DNA of 64,000 nt from Siphonodentalium dalli (Eukaryota > Mollusca > Scaphopoda > Gadilida > Siphonodentaliidae). A program made the translations under genes and the position numbers. Of the stretch, positions 15,201 to 27,710 are shown one piece after another (the stretch's first letter is position 1; each line of letters opens with the position of its first letter). The notes under the pieces were generated by a model. It searched no databases. It was not told where the DNA came from and worked only from the letters and a program-made list of their open reading frames with translations. The DNA lies in NCBI GenBank assembly GCA_032622095.1, contig CP136062.1:39930918-39994917 (forward strand), given 5' to 3'.

Positions 15201-16512
15201 CACATATATAGGTATCACCACCACACACATATATAGGTATCCCCGCCACATACATATGTAGGTATCCCCACCACATACATATATAGGTATCACCACCACA
15301 CACATATATAGGTATCCCCACCACATACATATATAGGTATCCCATCACATACATATATAGGTATCCCCATCACATACATCTCTATGTATTCCCACCACAC
15401 ACATATATAGGTATCCCCACCACATACATCTATAGGTATCCCCACCACGCACATATATAGGTATCCCCACCACATACATATATAGGTATCCCCACCACAT
15501 ACATCTATAGGTATCCCCACCACATACATATATAGGTATCCCCACCACATACATATATAGGTATCCCCCCACATACATATATAGGTATCCCCACCACATA
15601 CATCTATAGGTATCCCCACCACATACATATATAGGTATCCCCAACACATACATCTATAGGTATCCCCACCACACACATCTATAGGTATCCCCACCATACA
15701 CATCTATAGGTATTCCCATCACACATATATATATAGGTATCCCCATCATACACATCTATATGTATCACCGCCACATATATATATAAGTAACCCCACCATA
15801 CCCATATATATGTATCACCTCCACACTCATATATAGGTATCCGCACCATACACATCTATATGTATCACCGCCACACTCATATATAGGTATCCGCACCACA
15901 TACATCTATATGTATCACCACCACATACATATATAGGTATCCCCACCACATACATCTATAGGTATCCGCACCACACACATCTATATGTATCACCACCACA
16001 TACATATATAGGTATCCCCACCACACACATATATAGGTATCCCCACCACATACATATATAGGTATCCCCGCCACACACATATAGGTATCCTCATCACACA
16101 CATATATAGGTATCCTCACCACACACATATATAGGTATCCCCGTCACATACATCTATAGGTATCACCACCACATACATCTATTGGTATCACCACCACATA
16201 CATCTATATATATCCCCACACATACATCTATAGGTATCCCCACCACATACATCTATAGGTATCCCCGCCACACACATCTATAGGTATCCTCACCACACAC
16301 ATATATAGGTATCCCCACCACATACATCTATAGGTATCCCCACCACACACATATATAGGTATCCCCACCACACACATATATAGGTATCCCCACCACATAC
16401 ATCTATAGGTATCCCCACCACACACATATAGGTATACCCGCCACACACATCTAAAGGTATCACCACCACATACATCTATAGGTATTACCACCACATACAT
16501 CTATAGGTATCA
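12284..16512. repeat. 4.1-4.2 kb higher-order repeat, copy 3
   Basis: Carries the same 126-bp segment as copy 2, near 14,650-14,790, and matches copy 2 at a constant offset of 4,229 bp. Private differences are few: a monomer near 16,207 reads CTATATATATCC where copy 2 has CTATAGATATCC, and one near 16,452 reads CTAAAGG where the others have CTATAGG. The low number of private changes indicates recent amplification or ongoing homogenisation. Confidence 0.92.
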
Positions 16513-19500
16513 CCACCACACACATATATAGGTATCACCACCACATACATCTATGGGTATCCCCGCCACATACATATATAGGTATTCCCACCACATACAT
16601 CTATAGGTATCCCCACCACATACATCTATAGGTATCTCAACCACACACATCTATAGGTATCCCCACCACATACATATATAGGTATCCCCACCACATACAT
16701 CTATAAGTATCCCCACCACATACATATATAGGTATCCCCACCACATACATCTATAGGTATCCCCACCACATACATATATAGGTATCCCCACCACATACAT
16801 ATATAGGTATCCCCACCACATACATCTATAGGTATCCCCACCACATACATATATATGTATCCTCACCACATACATATATAGGTATCCCCACCACACACAC
16901 ATATAGGTATCCTCACCACACACATATATAGGTATCCCAACCACACACATATATAGGTATCGCCACCACACACATATATAGGTATCCCCACCACACACAT
17001 CTATAGGTATCCCCACCACACACATATATAGGTATCCCTACCACACACATATACAGGTATCCCCACCACACACATCTATAGGTATCCCCACCAAACACAT
17101 ATATAGGTATCCCCACCACATACATATATAGGTATCCCCACCACATACATATATAGGTATCCTCACCACATACATATATAGGTATCCTCACCACACACAT
17201 ATATAGGTATCCCACCACACACATATATAGGTATCCCCACCACACACATCTATAGGTATCCCCACCACACACATCTATAGGTATCCCCACTACATACATA
17301 TATATGTATCCCCACCACATACATATATAGGTATCCCCGCCACACACATATATAGGTATCCCCGCCACATACATATATAGGTATCCCCACCACACACATC
17401 TATAGGAATCCCCACCATATACATATATAGGTATCACCACCACACACATATATAGTTATCCCCACCACACACATATATAGGTATCCACGCCACATACATA
17501 TATAGGTATCACCACCACACACATATATAGGTCTCCCCACCACATACATATATAGGTATCCCCACCACACACATCTATATGTATCCCCACCACACATAGA
17601 TATATAGGTATCCCCGCCACACACATATATAGGTATCCCCACCACATACATATATAGGTATCCCCACCACTCACATATATAGGTATCCCCACCACATACA
17701 TATATAGGTATCACCACCACACACATATAGGTATCCCCGCCACATACATATAGGTATCCCCACCACACACATATAGGTATCCCCACCACACACATATATA
17801 GGTATCACCACCACATACATATATAGGTATCCCCACCATATACTTATATAGGTATCCCCACCACATACATATATAGGTATCCCCACCACTCACATATATA
17901 GGTATCCCCACCACATACATATATAGGTATCACCACCACACACATATAGGTATCCCCGCCACATACATATAGGTATCCCCACCACACACATATAGGTATC
18001 CCCACCACACACATATATAGGTATCACCACCACATACATATATAGGTATCCCCACCACATACATATATAGGTATCCCCACCATATACTTATATAGGTATC
18101 CCCACCACATACATATATAGGTATCCCCACCACATACATCTATAGGTATCCCCACCACAAACATATATAGGTATCCCCACCACATACATATATAGCTATC
18201 CCCACCACATACATATATAGCTATCCCCACCACATACATCTATAGGTATCACCGCCACATACATCTATATGTATCCCCACCACATACATATATAGGTATC
18301 CCCGCCACACACATATATAGGTATCACCACCACACACATATAGGTATCACCACCACACACATATATAGGTATCCCCGCCACATACATATGTAGGTATCCC
18401 CACCACATACATATATAGGTATCCCCGCCACATAGATATGTAGGTATCCCCACCACATACATATATAGGTATCACCACCACACACATATATAGGTATCCC
18501 AACCACATACATATATAGGTATCCCCATCACATACATTTATAGGTATCCCCACCACACACATATATAGGTATCCCCACCACATACATATATAGGTATCCC
18601 CACCACATACATATATAGGTATCCCCACCACATACATCTATAAGTGTCCCCACCACACACATATATAGGTATCCCCACCATATACATCTATAGGTATCCC
18701 CACCACGCACATATATAGGTATCCCCACCACATACATATATAGGTATCCCCACCACATACATCTATAGGTATCCCCACCACATACATATATAGGTATCCC
18801 CACCACACAAATATATAGGTATCCCCACCACATACATATATAGGTATCACTACCACACAAATATATAGGTATCCCCACCACATACATATAGGTATCCCCA
18901 CCACACACATATAGGAATCCCCACCACACACATCTATAGGTATCCCCACCACATACATATATAGGAATCCCCACCACACACATCTATAGGTATCACCACC
19001 ACATACATATATAGGTATCCCCAACACATACATATATAGGTATGCCCACCACATACATATATAGGTATCCCCACCACATACATATATATGTTTCCCCACC
19101 ACATACATCTATAGGTATCCCCACCACAAACATATATAGGTATCCCCACCACATACATATAAAGGTATCACCGCCACATACATCTATAGGTATCTCCACC
19201 ACATACATATAAAGGTATCACCGCCACATACATCTATAGGTATCTCCACCACATACATATATAGGTATCCCCGCCACACACATATATATGTATTCCCACC
19301 ACACACATATATAGGTATCACCACCACACACATATATAGGTATCCCCGCCACATACATATGTAGGTATCCCCACCACATACATATATAGGTATCACCACC
19401 ACACACATATATAGGTATCCCCACCACATACATATATAGGTATCCCATCACATACATATATAGGTATCCCCATCACATACATCTCTATGTATTCCCACCA

Positions 19501-20615
19501 CACACATATATAGGTATCCCCACCACATACATCTATAGGTATCCCCACCACGCACATATATAGGTATCCCCACCACATACATATATAGGTATACCCACCA
19601 CATACATCTATAGGTATCCCCACCACATACATATATAGGTATCCCCACCACATACATATATAGGTATCCCCCCACATACATATATAGGTATCCCCACCAC
19701 ATACATCTATAGGTATCCCCACCACATACATATATAGGTATCCCCAACACATACATCTATAGGTATCCCCACCACACACATCTATAGGTATCCCCACCAT
19801 ACACATCTATAGGTATTCCCATCACACATATATATATAGGTATCCCCATCATACACATCTATATGTATCACCGCCACATATATATATAAGTAACCCCACC
19901 ATACCCATATATATGTATCACCTCCACACTCATATATAGGTATCCGCACCATACACATCTATATGTATCACCGCCACACTCATATATAGGTATCCGCACC
20001 ACATACATCTATATGTATCACCACCACATACATATATAGGTATCCCCACCACATACATCTATAGGTATCCGCACCACACACATCTATATGTATCACCACC
20101 ACATACATATATAGGTATCCCCACCACACACATATATAGGTATCCCCACCACATACATATATAGGTATCCCCGCCACACACATATAGGTATCCTCATCAC
20201 ACACATATATAGGTATCCTCACCACACACATATATAGGTATCCCCGTCACATACATCTATAGGTATCACCACCACATACATCTATTGGTATCACCACCAC
20301 ATACATCTATAGATATCCCCACACATACATCTATAGGTATCCCCACCACATACATCTATAGGTATCCCCGCCACACACATCTATAGGTATCCTCACCACA
20401 CACATATATAGGTATCCCCACCACATACATCTATAGGTATCCCCACCACACACATATATAGGTATCCCCACCACACACATATATAGGTATCCCCACCACA
20501 TACATCTATAGGTATCCCCACCACACACATATAGGTATACCCGCCACACACATCTATAGGTATCACCACCACATACATCTATAGGTATTACCACCACATA
20601 CATCTATAGGTATCA
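16513..20615. repeat. 4.1-4.2 kb higher-order repeat, copy 4
   Basis: Begins at an offset of 4,229 from copy 3 and ends at 4,103, because it lacks the 126-bp segment, as copy 1 does. Private changes include ATAGATATATAGG near 17,596 where the others have ATAGATCTATAGG, and a GGTATACCC monomer near 19,590. Homology to the preceding copies stops at about 20,615, where the next monomers read ACATACATATATAGG instead of ACACACATATATAGG and the order then diverges. Confidence 0.9.
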
Positions 20616-21099
20616 CCACCACATACATATATAGGTATCCCCACCACATACATTTATAGGTATCCCCGCCACACACATCTATAGGTATTACCACCACATA
20701 CATCTATAGGTATCACCACCACCACATACATCTATAGGCATACATACCACATACATCTATAGGTATTACCACCACATACATCTATAGGTATCCCCGCCAC
20801 ACTGATCTGTAGGTATCCTCACCACACACATATATAGGTATCCCCACCACATACATATATAGGTATCCCCACCACACACACATATAGGTATCACCACCAC
20901 ATACATCTATATGTATCCCCACCACATACATCTATAGGTAACCCCACCACATACATATATAGGTATCCCCACCACATACATCTATAGGTATCCCCACCAC
21001 ACACATATATAGGTATCAACACCACACACATATATAGGTATTACCACCACATACATCTATAGGTATCCCCACCACATACATATATAGGTATCCCCGCCA
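20616..21099. repeat. Irregular satellite at an HOR family boundary
   Basis: Monomers here follow neither the preceding 4.1-4.2 kb unit nor the following block. Several are unusually divergent: a stretch near 20,716-20,760 has an extra ACC (ACCACCACCACATAC) and a GGCATACATACCAC monomer, and one near 20,800 reads CACACTGATCTGTAGG. It is plausibly a recombination junction between HOR families. I see no gene. Confidence 0.7.
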
Positions 21100-23406
21100 C
21101 ATACATATATAGGTATCCCCACCACACACATATATAGGTATCCCCACCACACACATATATAGGTATCCCCACCACACACATATATATAGGTATCCCCGCC
21201 ACACACATATATGGGTATCCTCACCACATACATATATAGGTCTCCCCACCACATACATCTATAGGTATCCCTACCACACACATATATAGGTCTCCCCACC
21301 ACATACATCAATTGGTATACCCACCACACACATCTATAGGTATCCTCACCACATACATATATAGGTATCCCCGCCACACACATATATAGGTATCCTCACC
21401 ACATACATATATAGGTATCCTCACCACACACATCTATAGGTATCCCCACCACACACATATATAGGTATCGCAACCACACACATATATAGGTATCCCCACC
21501 ACACACATATATAGGTATCCCCACCACACACATATATAGGTATCCCCACCACATACATATATAGGTATCCCCACCACACACATCTATAGGTATCCCCACC
21601 ACACACATATATAGGTATCCCCACCACATACATATATAGGTATCCCCACCACATACATATAAAGGTATCACCACCACATACATATATAGGTATCCTCATC
21701 ACACACATATATAGGTATCGCCACCACACACATATATAGGTATCCCCACCACACACATCTATAGGTATCCCCACCACACACATATATAGGTATCCCCACC
21801 ACACACATATATAGGTATCCCCACCACATACATATATATGTATCACCACCACATACATATATAGGTATCCTCACCACACACATCTATAGGTATCCCACCA
21901 CACACATATATAGGTATCCCCACCACACACATATATAGGTATCCCCACCACACACATCTATAGGTATCCCCACTACATACATATATATGTATCCCCACCA
22001 CATACATATATAGGTATCCCCGCCACATACATATATAGGTATCCCCACCACATACATATATAGGTATCCCCACCACACACATATATAGTTATCGCCACCA
22101 CACACATATATAGGTATCCCCACCACACACATATATATAGGTATCCCCACCACATACATATATAGGTCTCCACCACCTACATCTATAGGTATCCCCACCA
22201 CACACATCTATTGGTATCGCCACCACGCACATATATTGGTATCACCACCACATACATATATAGGTATCCCCGCCACACACATATATAGGTATCCCCGCCA
22301 CATACATATATAGGTATCCCCACCACACACATCTATAGGTATCCCCACCATATACATATATAGGTATCACCACCACACACATATATATGTATCCCCACCA
22401 CATACATATATAGGTATCCCCGCCACATACATATATAGGTATCACCACCACACACATATATAGGTCTCCCCACCACATACATCTATAGGTATCCCCACCA
22501 CACACATCTATATGTATCCCCACCACACACAGATCTATAGGTATCCCCACCACATACATATATAGGTATCCCCACCACACACATATATAGGTATCCCCAC
22601 CACATACATATATATGTATCACCACCACACACATATAGGTATCCCCGCCACATACATATAGGTATCCCCACCACACACATATAGGTATTCCCACCACACA
22701 CATATATAGGTATCACCACCACATACATATATATGTATCCCCAACACATGCATATATAGGTATCCCCACCATATACTTATATAGGTATCCCCACCACATA
22801 CATATATAGGTATCCCCACCACATACATCTATAGGTATCCCCACCACAAACATATATAGGTATTCCCACCACATACATATATAGGTATCCCCACCACATA
22901 CATATATAGCTATCCCCACCACATACATCTATAGGTATCACCGCCACATACATCTATAGGTATCCCCACCACATACATATATAGGTATCCCCGCCACACA
23001 CATATATAGGTATCCCCACCACTCACATATATTGGTATCACCACCACACACATATATAGGTATCTCCGCCACATACATATGTAGGTATCCCCACCACATA
23101 CATATATAGGAATCACCACCACACACATGTATAGGTATCCCCACCATATACATATATAGGTATCCCCATCACATACATTTATAGGTATCCCCACCACACA
23201 CATATATAGGTATCCCCACCACATACATATATAGGTATCCCCACCACATACATATATAGGTATCCCCACCACATACATCTATAAGTGTCCCCACCACACA
23301 CATATATAGGTATCCCCACCACATACATCTATAGGTATCCCCACCACGCACATATATAGGTATCCCCACCACATACATATATAGGTATCACCACCACACA
23401 CATATA
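21100..23406. repeat. HOR family 2, block D, ending at LINE copy 1
   Basis: Matches 25,425-27,710 at an offset near 4,340 bp (21,668/26,008; 22,242/26,582; 22,910/27,250), with a drift of 25-27 bp near the left end from monomer indels. A 27-bp monomer with TATATATAGG lies near 21,180, and 23-bp monomers near 22,640-22,690. The last monomers, including CCACGCACATATATAGG near 23,345, lead directly into the LINE tail at 23,407. Confidence 0.85.
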
Positions 23407-23422
23407 GATAGATAGATAGATA
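23407..23422. repeat. (GATA)4 tail microsatellite, LINE copy 1
   Basis: Four GATA units on + ((TATC)4 on -) immediately after the polyadenylation signal. A short tandem-repeat tail in place of poly(A) is characteristic of several LINE clades. Copy 2 also has four units (24,655-24,670); copy 3 has five (29,543-29,562). Confidence 0.85.
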
Positions 23423-23423
23423 C

Positions 23424-23429
23424 TTTATT
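23424..23429 (-). promoter_or_regulatory. Polyadenylation signal AATAAA of LINE copy 1
   Basis: The + strand TTTATT reads AATAAA on the minus strand within GCGCAATAAAG, about 120 bp downstream of the ORF stop and directly before the TATC tail. Its position fits a LINE 3' end. Confidence 0.7.
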
Positions 23430-23545
23430 GCGCAATCGCTATACGGATACAGGATATGGCAAAGAAAGAAAAAAACAAAAAAATATATACATAAACATGC
23501 AAATAAAATATATGACTAGAATATTTGTGCTGAGTGAATACAGTG

Positions 23546-24178
23546 TTATTGTCGTAATATTTCGGCTTCAATTAAATATTTACTTAGAGCTCTGCTCAGT
23601 TGTTTATCATTAGATTTGAATATTTCTTGAAGCTTTTGGCGCTCGTCTAACACATCGTAATTTGATATCACATTCTTCGCGTAACTGCTAAAGACTTGCC
23701 TAGGATTGTGGTACTTCGGGCAGTGTAATAAAAAGTGAGACTCATCTTCGATATGTTTATCTTTAGCCGGCATATTATGACTACATTGTTTGCAAGTTCG
23801 TTCCTCTACGGGGATTGGATTAGGTTTCACATGTATGCCTATTTCTATTTCTAACTTGTGCGAGCTTGTAACAAGTTTCGATATTGGACGTCTTTCATTT
23901 CGAGATAACGTTGTTAAATAAGAAGCCCTTGTTTCAAAATCTGTTTTGATTTTTCCCATAAATTCTAATTTACTATTTTCTGCACATGCACCTTATATAC
24001 CAAGGTGCCTCCATGCTTGTCGGAAATGGTCTTTTAATCGGGATTGAAATTTCTCCCCAAAAGTATCTATGTCGACTGATTTTGGTGATTCCCACACGTA
24101 CCCAAATCCATATTTATATAAGTTATTTTTAATACACTGTAACCACTCATTATCTGCATCACAAGATATCAATTTTAT
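23546..24178 (-). pseudogene. LINE reverse-transcriptase ORF, C-terminal remnant, copy 1
   Basis: About 61 codons upstream of an in-frame TAA (23,993-23,995) contain NEWLQCIKNNLYKYGFGYVW and FQSRLKDHFRQAWRHL, the kind of Trp-rich segment that follows the RT domain in LINE polyproteins. After the stop the same frame runs 11 codons to an ATG at 23,957-23,959 and on for 137 codons to the natural end. Counted from that Met there is a CCHC motif, C56-x2-C59-x15-H75-x4-C80, within a RTCKQC...EDESHFLLHCPKY context typical of the C-terminal domain of such elements. A single TAA therefore separates two parts of one original frame; no frameshift is needed. The RT catalytic domain and the endonuclease are absent. 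The upstream frame is fused to satellite sequence back to 24,376, which is fortuitous. Confidence 0.82.
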
Positions 24179-24654
24179 AAGTATCCTCACCACATACATA
24201 TATAGGTCTCCCCACCACATACATCTATAGGTATCCCCACCACACACATATATAGGTCTCCCCACCACACACATATATAGGTATCCCCACCACACACATA
24301 TATATAGGTATCCCCGCCACACACATATATAGGTATCCTCACCACATACATATATAGGTCTCCCCACCACATACATCTATAGGTATCCCCACCACACACA
24401 TATATAGGTCTCCCCACCACATACATCAATAGGTATTCCCACCACACACATCTATAGGTATCCTCACCACATACATATATAGGTATCCCCGCCACACACA
24501 TATATAGGTATCCTCACCACACACATCTATAGGTATCCCCACCACACACATATATAGGTATCGCCACCACACACATATATAGGTATCCCCACCACACACA
24601 TCTATAGGTATCCCCACCACATACATATATAGGTATCACCACCACACACATATA
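24177..24654. repeat. Satellite between LINE copies 1 and 2
   Basis: About 19 monomers between the first two LINE remnants, with GGTCTCC variants and one 27-bp monomer near 24,300. From 24,178 to about 24,613 it is identical or nearly so to 25,426-25,861, which defines the right part of the 1,248-bp duplication. I see no gene. Confidence 0.93.
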
Positions 24655-25424
24655 GATAGATAGATAGATACTTTATTGCGCAATCGCTATACGGATACAG
24701 GATATGGCAAAGAAAGAAAAAAACAAAAAAATATATACATAAACATGCAAATAAAATATATGACTAGAATATTTGTGCTGAGTGATTACAGTGTTATTGT
24801 CGTAATATTTCGGCTTCAATTAAATATTTACTTAGAGCTCTGCTCAGTTGTTTATCATTAGATTTGAATATTTCTTGAAGCTTTTGGCGCTCGTCTAACA
24901 CATTGTAATTTGATATCACATTCTTCGCGTAACTGCTAAAGACTTGCCTAGGATTGTGGTACTTCGGGCAGTGTAATAAAAAGTGAGACTCATCTTCGAT
25001 ATGTTTATCTTTAGCCGGCATATTATGACTACATTGTTTGCAAGTTCGTTCCTCTACGGGGATTGGATTAGGTTTCACATGTATGCCTATTTCTATTTCT
25101 AACTTGTGCGAGCTTGTAACAAGTTTCGATATTGGACGTCTTTCATTTCGAGATAACGTTGTTAAATAAGAAGCCCTTGTTTCAAAATCTGTTTTGATTT
25201 TTCCCATAAATTCTAATTTACTATTTTCTGCACATGCACCTTATATATCAAGGTGCCTCCATGCTTGTCGGAAATGGTCTTTTAATCGGGATTGAAATTT
25301 CTCCCCAAAAGTATCTATGTCGACTGATTTTGGTGATTCCCACACGTACCCAAATCCATATTTATATAAGTTATTTTTAATACACTGTAACCACTCATTA
25401 TCTGCATCACAAGATATCAATTTT
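24655..25424 (-). mobile_element. 5'-truncated LINE 3' end, copy 2
   Basis: Same 770-bp segment as copy 1, with the same 5' truncation point, the same AATAAA (complement of 24,672-24,677), a four-unit tail, and the same satellite on both sides. It arose by segmental duplication of copy 1 or its parent, not by an independent insertion. Confidence 0.88.
24672..24677 (-). promoter_or_regulatory. Polyadenylation signal AATAAA of LINE copy 2
   Basis: TTTATT on +, AATAAA on -, in the same context as in copy 1, between the 3' UTR and the TATC tail. Confidence 0.7.
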
Positions 25425-25426
25425 AT
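24794..25426 (-). pseudogene. LINE reverse-transcriptase ORF, C-terminal remnant, copy 2
   Basis: Same structure as copy 1: about 61 codons, in-frame TAA at 25,241-25,243, then 11 codons to a Met and 137 codons with the CCHC motif. Coding differences from copy 1 are Asp to Asn at residue 102 of the downstream segment and Gly to Asp two codons before the TAA. The stop is shared, so it was inactive before duplication. Confidence 0.82.
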
Positions 25427-27710
25427 AAGTATCCTCACCACATACATATATAGGTCTCCCCACCACATACATCTATAGGTATCCCCACCACACACATATA
25501 TAGGTCTCCCCACCACACACATATATAGGTATCCCCACCACACACATATATATAGGTATCCCCGCCACACACATATATAGGTATCCTCACCACATACATA
25601 TATAGGTCTCCCCACCACATACATCTATAGGTATCCCCACCACACACATATATAGGTCTCCCCACCACATACATCAATAGGTATTCCCACCACACACATC
25701 TATAGGTATCCTCACCACATACATATATAGGTATCCCCGCCACACACATATATAGGTATCCTCACCACACACATCTATAGGTATCCCCACCACACACATA
25801 TATAGGTATCGCCACCACACACATATATAGGTATCCCCACCACCCACATCTATAGGTATCCCCACCACACACATATATAGGTATCCCCCCACATACATAT
25901 ATAGGTATCCCCACCACACACATCTATAGGTATCCCCACCACACACATATATAGGTATCCCCACCACATACATATATAGGTATCCCCACCACATACATAT
26001 ATAGGTATCACCACCACATACATATATAGGTATCCTCACCACACACATATATAGGTATCGCCACCACACACATATATAGGTATCCCCACCACACACATCT
26101 ATAGGTATCCCCACCACACACATATATAGGTATCCCCACCACACACATATATAGGTATCCCCACCACATACATATATATGTATCACCACCACATACATAT
26201 ATAGGTATCCTCACCACACACATCTATAGGTATCCCACCACACACATATATAGGTATCCCCACCACACACATATATAGGTATCCCCACCACACACATCTA
26301 TAGGTATCCCCACTACATACATATATATGTATCCCCACCACATACATATATAGGTATCCCCGCCACATACATATATAGGTATCCCCACCACATACATATA
26401 TTTGTATCCCCACCACACACATATATAGGTATCGCCACCACACACATATATAGGTATCCCCACCACACACATATGTATAGGTATCCCCACCACATACATA
26501 TATAGGTCTCCACCACATACATCTATAGGTATCCCCACCACACACATCTATAGGTATCGCCACCACACACATATATTGGTATCACCACCACATACATATA
26601 TAGGTAACCCCGCCACACACATATATAGGTATCCCCGCCACATACATATATAGGTATCCCCACCACACACATCTATAGGTATCCCCACCATATACATATA
26701 TAGGTATCACCACCACACACATATATATGTATCCCCACCACACACATTTATAGGTATCCCCGCCACATACATATATAGGTATCACCACCACACACATATA
26801 TAGGTCTCCCCACCACATACATCTATAGGTATCCCCACCACACACATCTATATGTATCCCCACCACACACAGATCTATAGGTATCCCCACCACATACATA
26901 TATAGGTATCCCCACCACACACATATATAGGTATCCCCACCACATACATATATATGTATCACCACCACACACATATAGGTATCCCCGCCACATACATATA
27001 GGTATCCCCACCACACACATATAGGTATCCCCACCACACACATATATAGGTATCACCACCACATACATATATATGTATCCCCAACACATACATATATAGG
27101 TATCCCCACCATATACTTATATAGGTATCCCCACCACATACATATATAGGTATCCCCACCACATACATCTATACGTATCCCCACCACAAACATATATAGG
27201 TATCCCCACCACATACATATATAGGTATCCCCACCACATACATATATAGCTATCCCCACCACATACATCTATAGGTATCACCGCCACATACATCTATAGG
27301 TATCCCCACCACATACATATATAGGTATCCCCGCCACACACATATATAGGTATCCCCACCACACACATATATTGGTATCACCACCACACACATATATAGG
27401 TATCCCCGCCACATACATATGTAGGTATCCCCACCACATACATATATAGGAATCACCACCACACACATATATAGGTATCCCCACCATATACATATATAGG
27501 TATCCCCATCACATACATTTATAGGTATCCCCACCACACACATATATAGGTATCCCCACCACATACATATATAGGTATCCCTACCACATACATATATAGG
27601 TATCCCCACCACATACATCTATAAGTGTCCCCACCACACACATATATAGGTATCCCCACCACATACATCTATAGGTATCCCCACCACGCACATATATAGG
27701 TATCACCACC
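25425..27710. repeat. HOR family 2, block E1
   Basis: Copy of block D at an offset near 4,340 bp, starting right after LINE copy 2. It ends near 27,710 with the CCACGCACATATATAGG monomer that in block D and block E2 precedes a LINE remnant. Here satellite continues directly into E2 and no LINE is present. A 24-bp CCCCCCACATAC variant lies near 25,885. I see no gene. Confidence 0.85.

Larger units (their letters stand above)
1..23406. repeat. 25-bp satellite array, left block
   Basis: Uninterrupted head-to-tail 25-bp monomers. The consensus has about 9 A, 8 C, 6 T and 2 G on the + strand, so the strands are strongly asymmetric: C-rich on +, G-rich on -. Common variants are CATCTATA for CATATATA, ACACACAT for ACATACAT, GTATCACC for GTATCCCC, CCGCC for CCACC, and GGTCTCC for GGTATCC. 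Length variants of 23, 24 and 27 bp come from loss or gain of a TA pair or loss of one C. No unique sequence is embedded in this block. The sub-blocks are listed separately. Confidence 0.98.
23407..24176 (-). mobile_element. 5'-truncated LINE 3' end, copy 1
   Basis: A 770-bp segment of unique sequence. Read on the minus strand it contains the end of an RT ORF (pseudogene entry), a 3' UTR of about 120 bp, AATAAA (complement of 23,424-23,429) and a tail of four TATC units (23,407-23,422 on +). This is the expected structure of a severely 5'-truncated non-LTR retrotransposon. It sits inside a single satellite monomer: the left flank ends near monomer position 23 and the right flank resumes near position 22 as TATAAGTATCC, so satellite phase is kept and any target-site duplication is only 2-4 bp or obscured. 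Exact family is not assignable by eye; the (TATC)n tail and Cys/His motif suit CR1/L2- or RTE-like elements. Confidence 0.88.
23386..25861. repeat. 1,248-bp LINE-plus-satellite tandem duplication
   Basis: LINE copies 1 and 2 and their flanks lie exactly 1,248 bp apart (AATAAA complement at 23,424 and 24,672). The two LINE copies differ at only about three sites: 23,538 A/T, 23,656 C/T, and the G/D codon just before the shared stop. The duplicated unit is LINE (770 bp) plus 478 bp of satellite, duplicated together after insertion. Confidence 0.9.

Noticed and set aside
23428-23613. A 61-codon + strand ORF repeated at 24,676-24,861 and 29,568-29,753
   Set aside because: It is antisense to the LINE 3' UTR and ORF end, AT-rich, and recurs only because the LINE fragment recurs.
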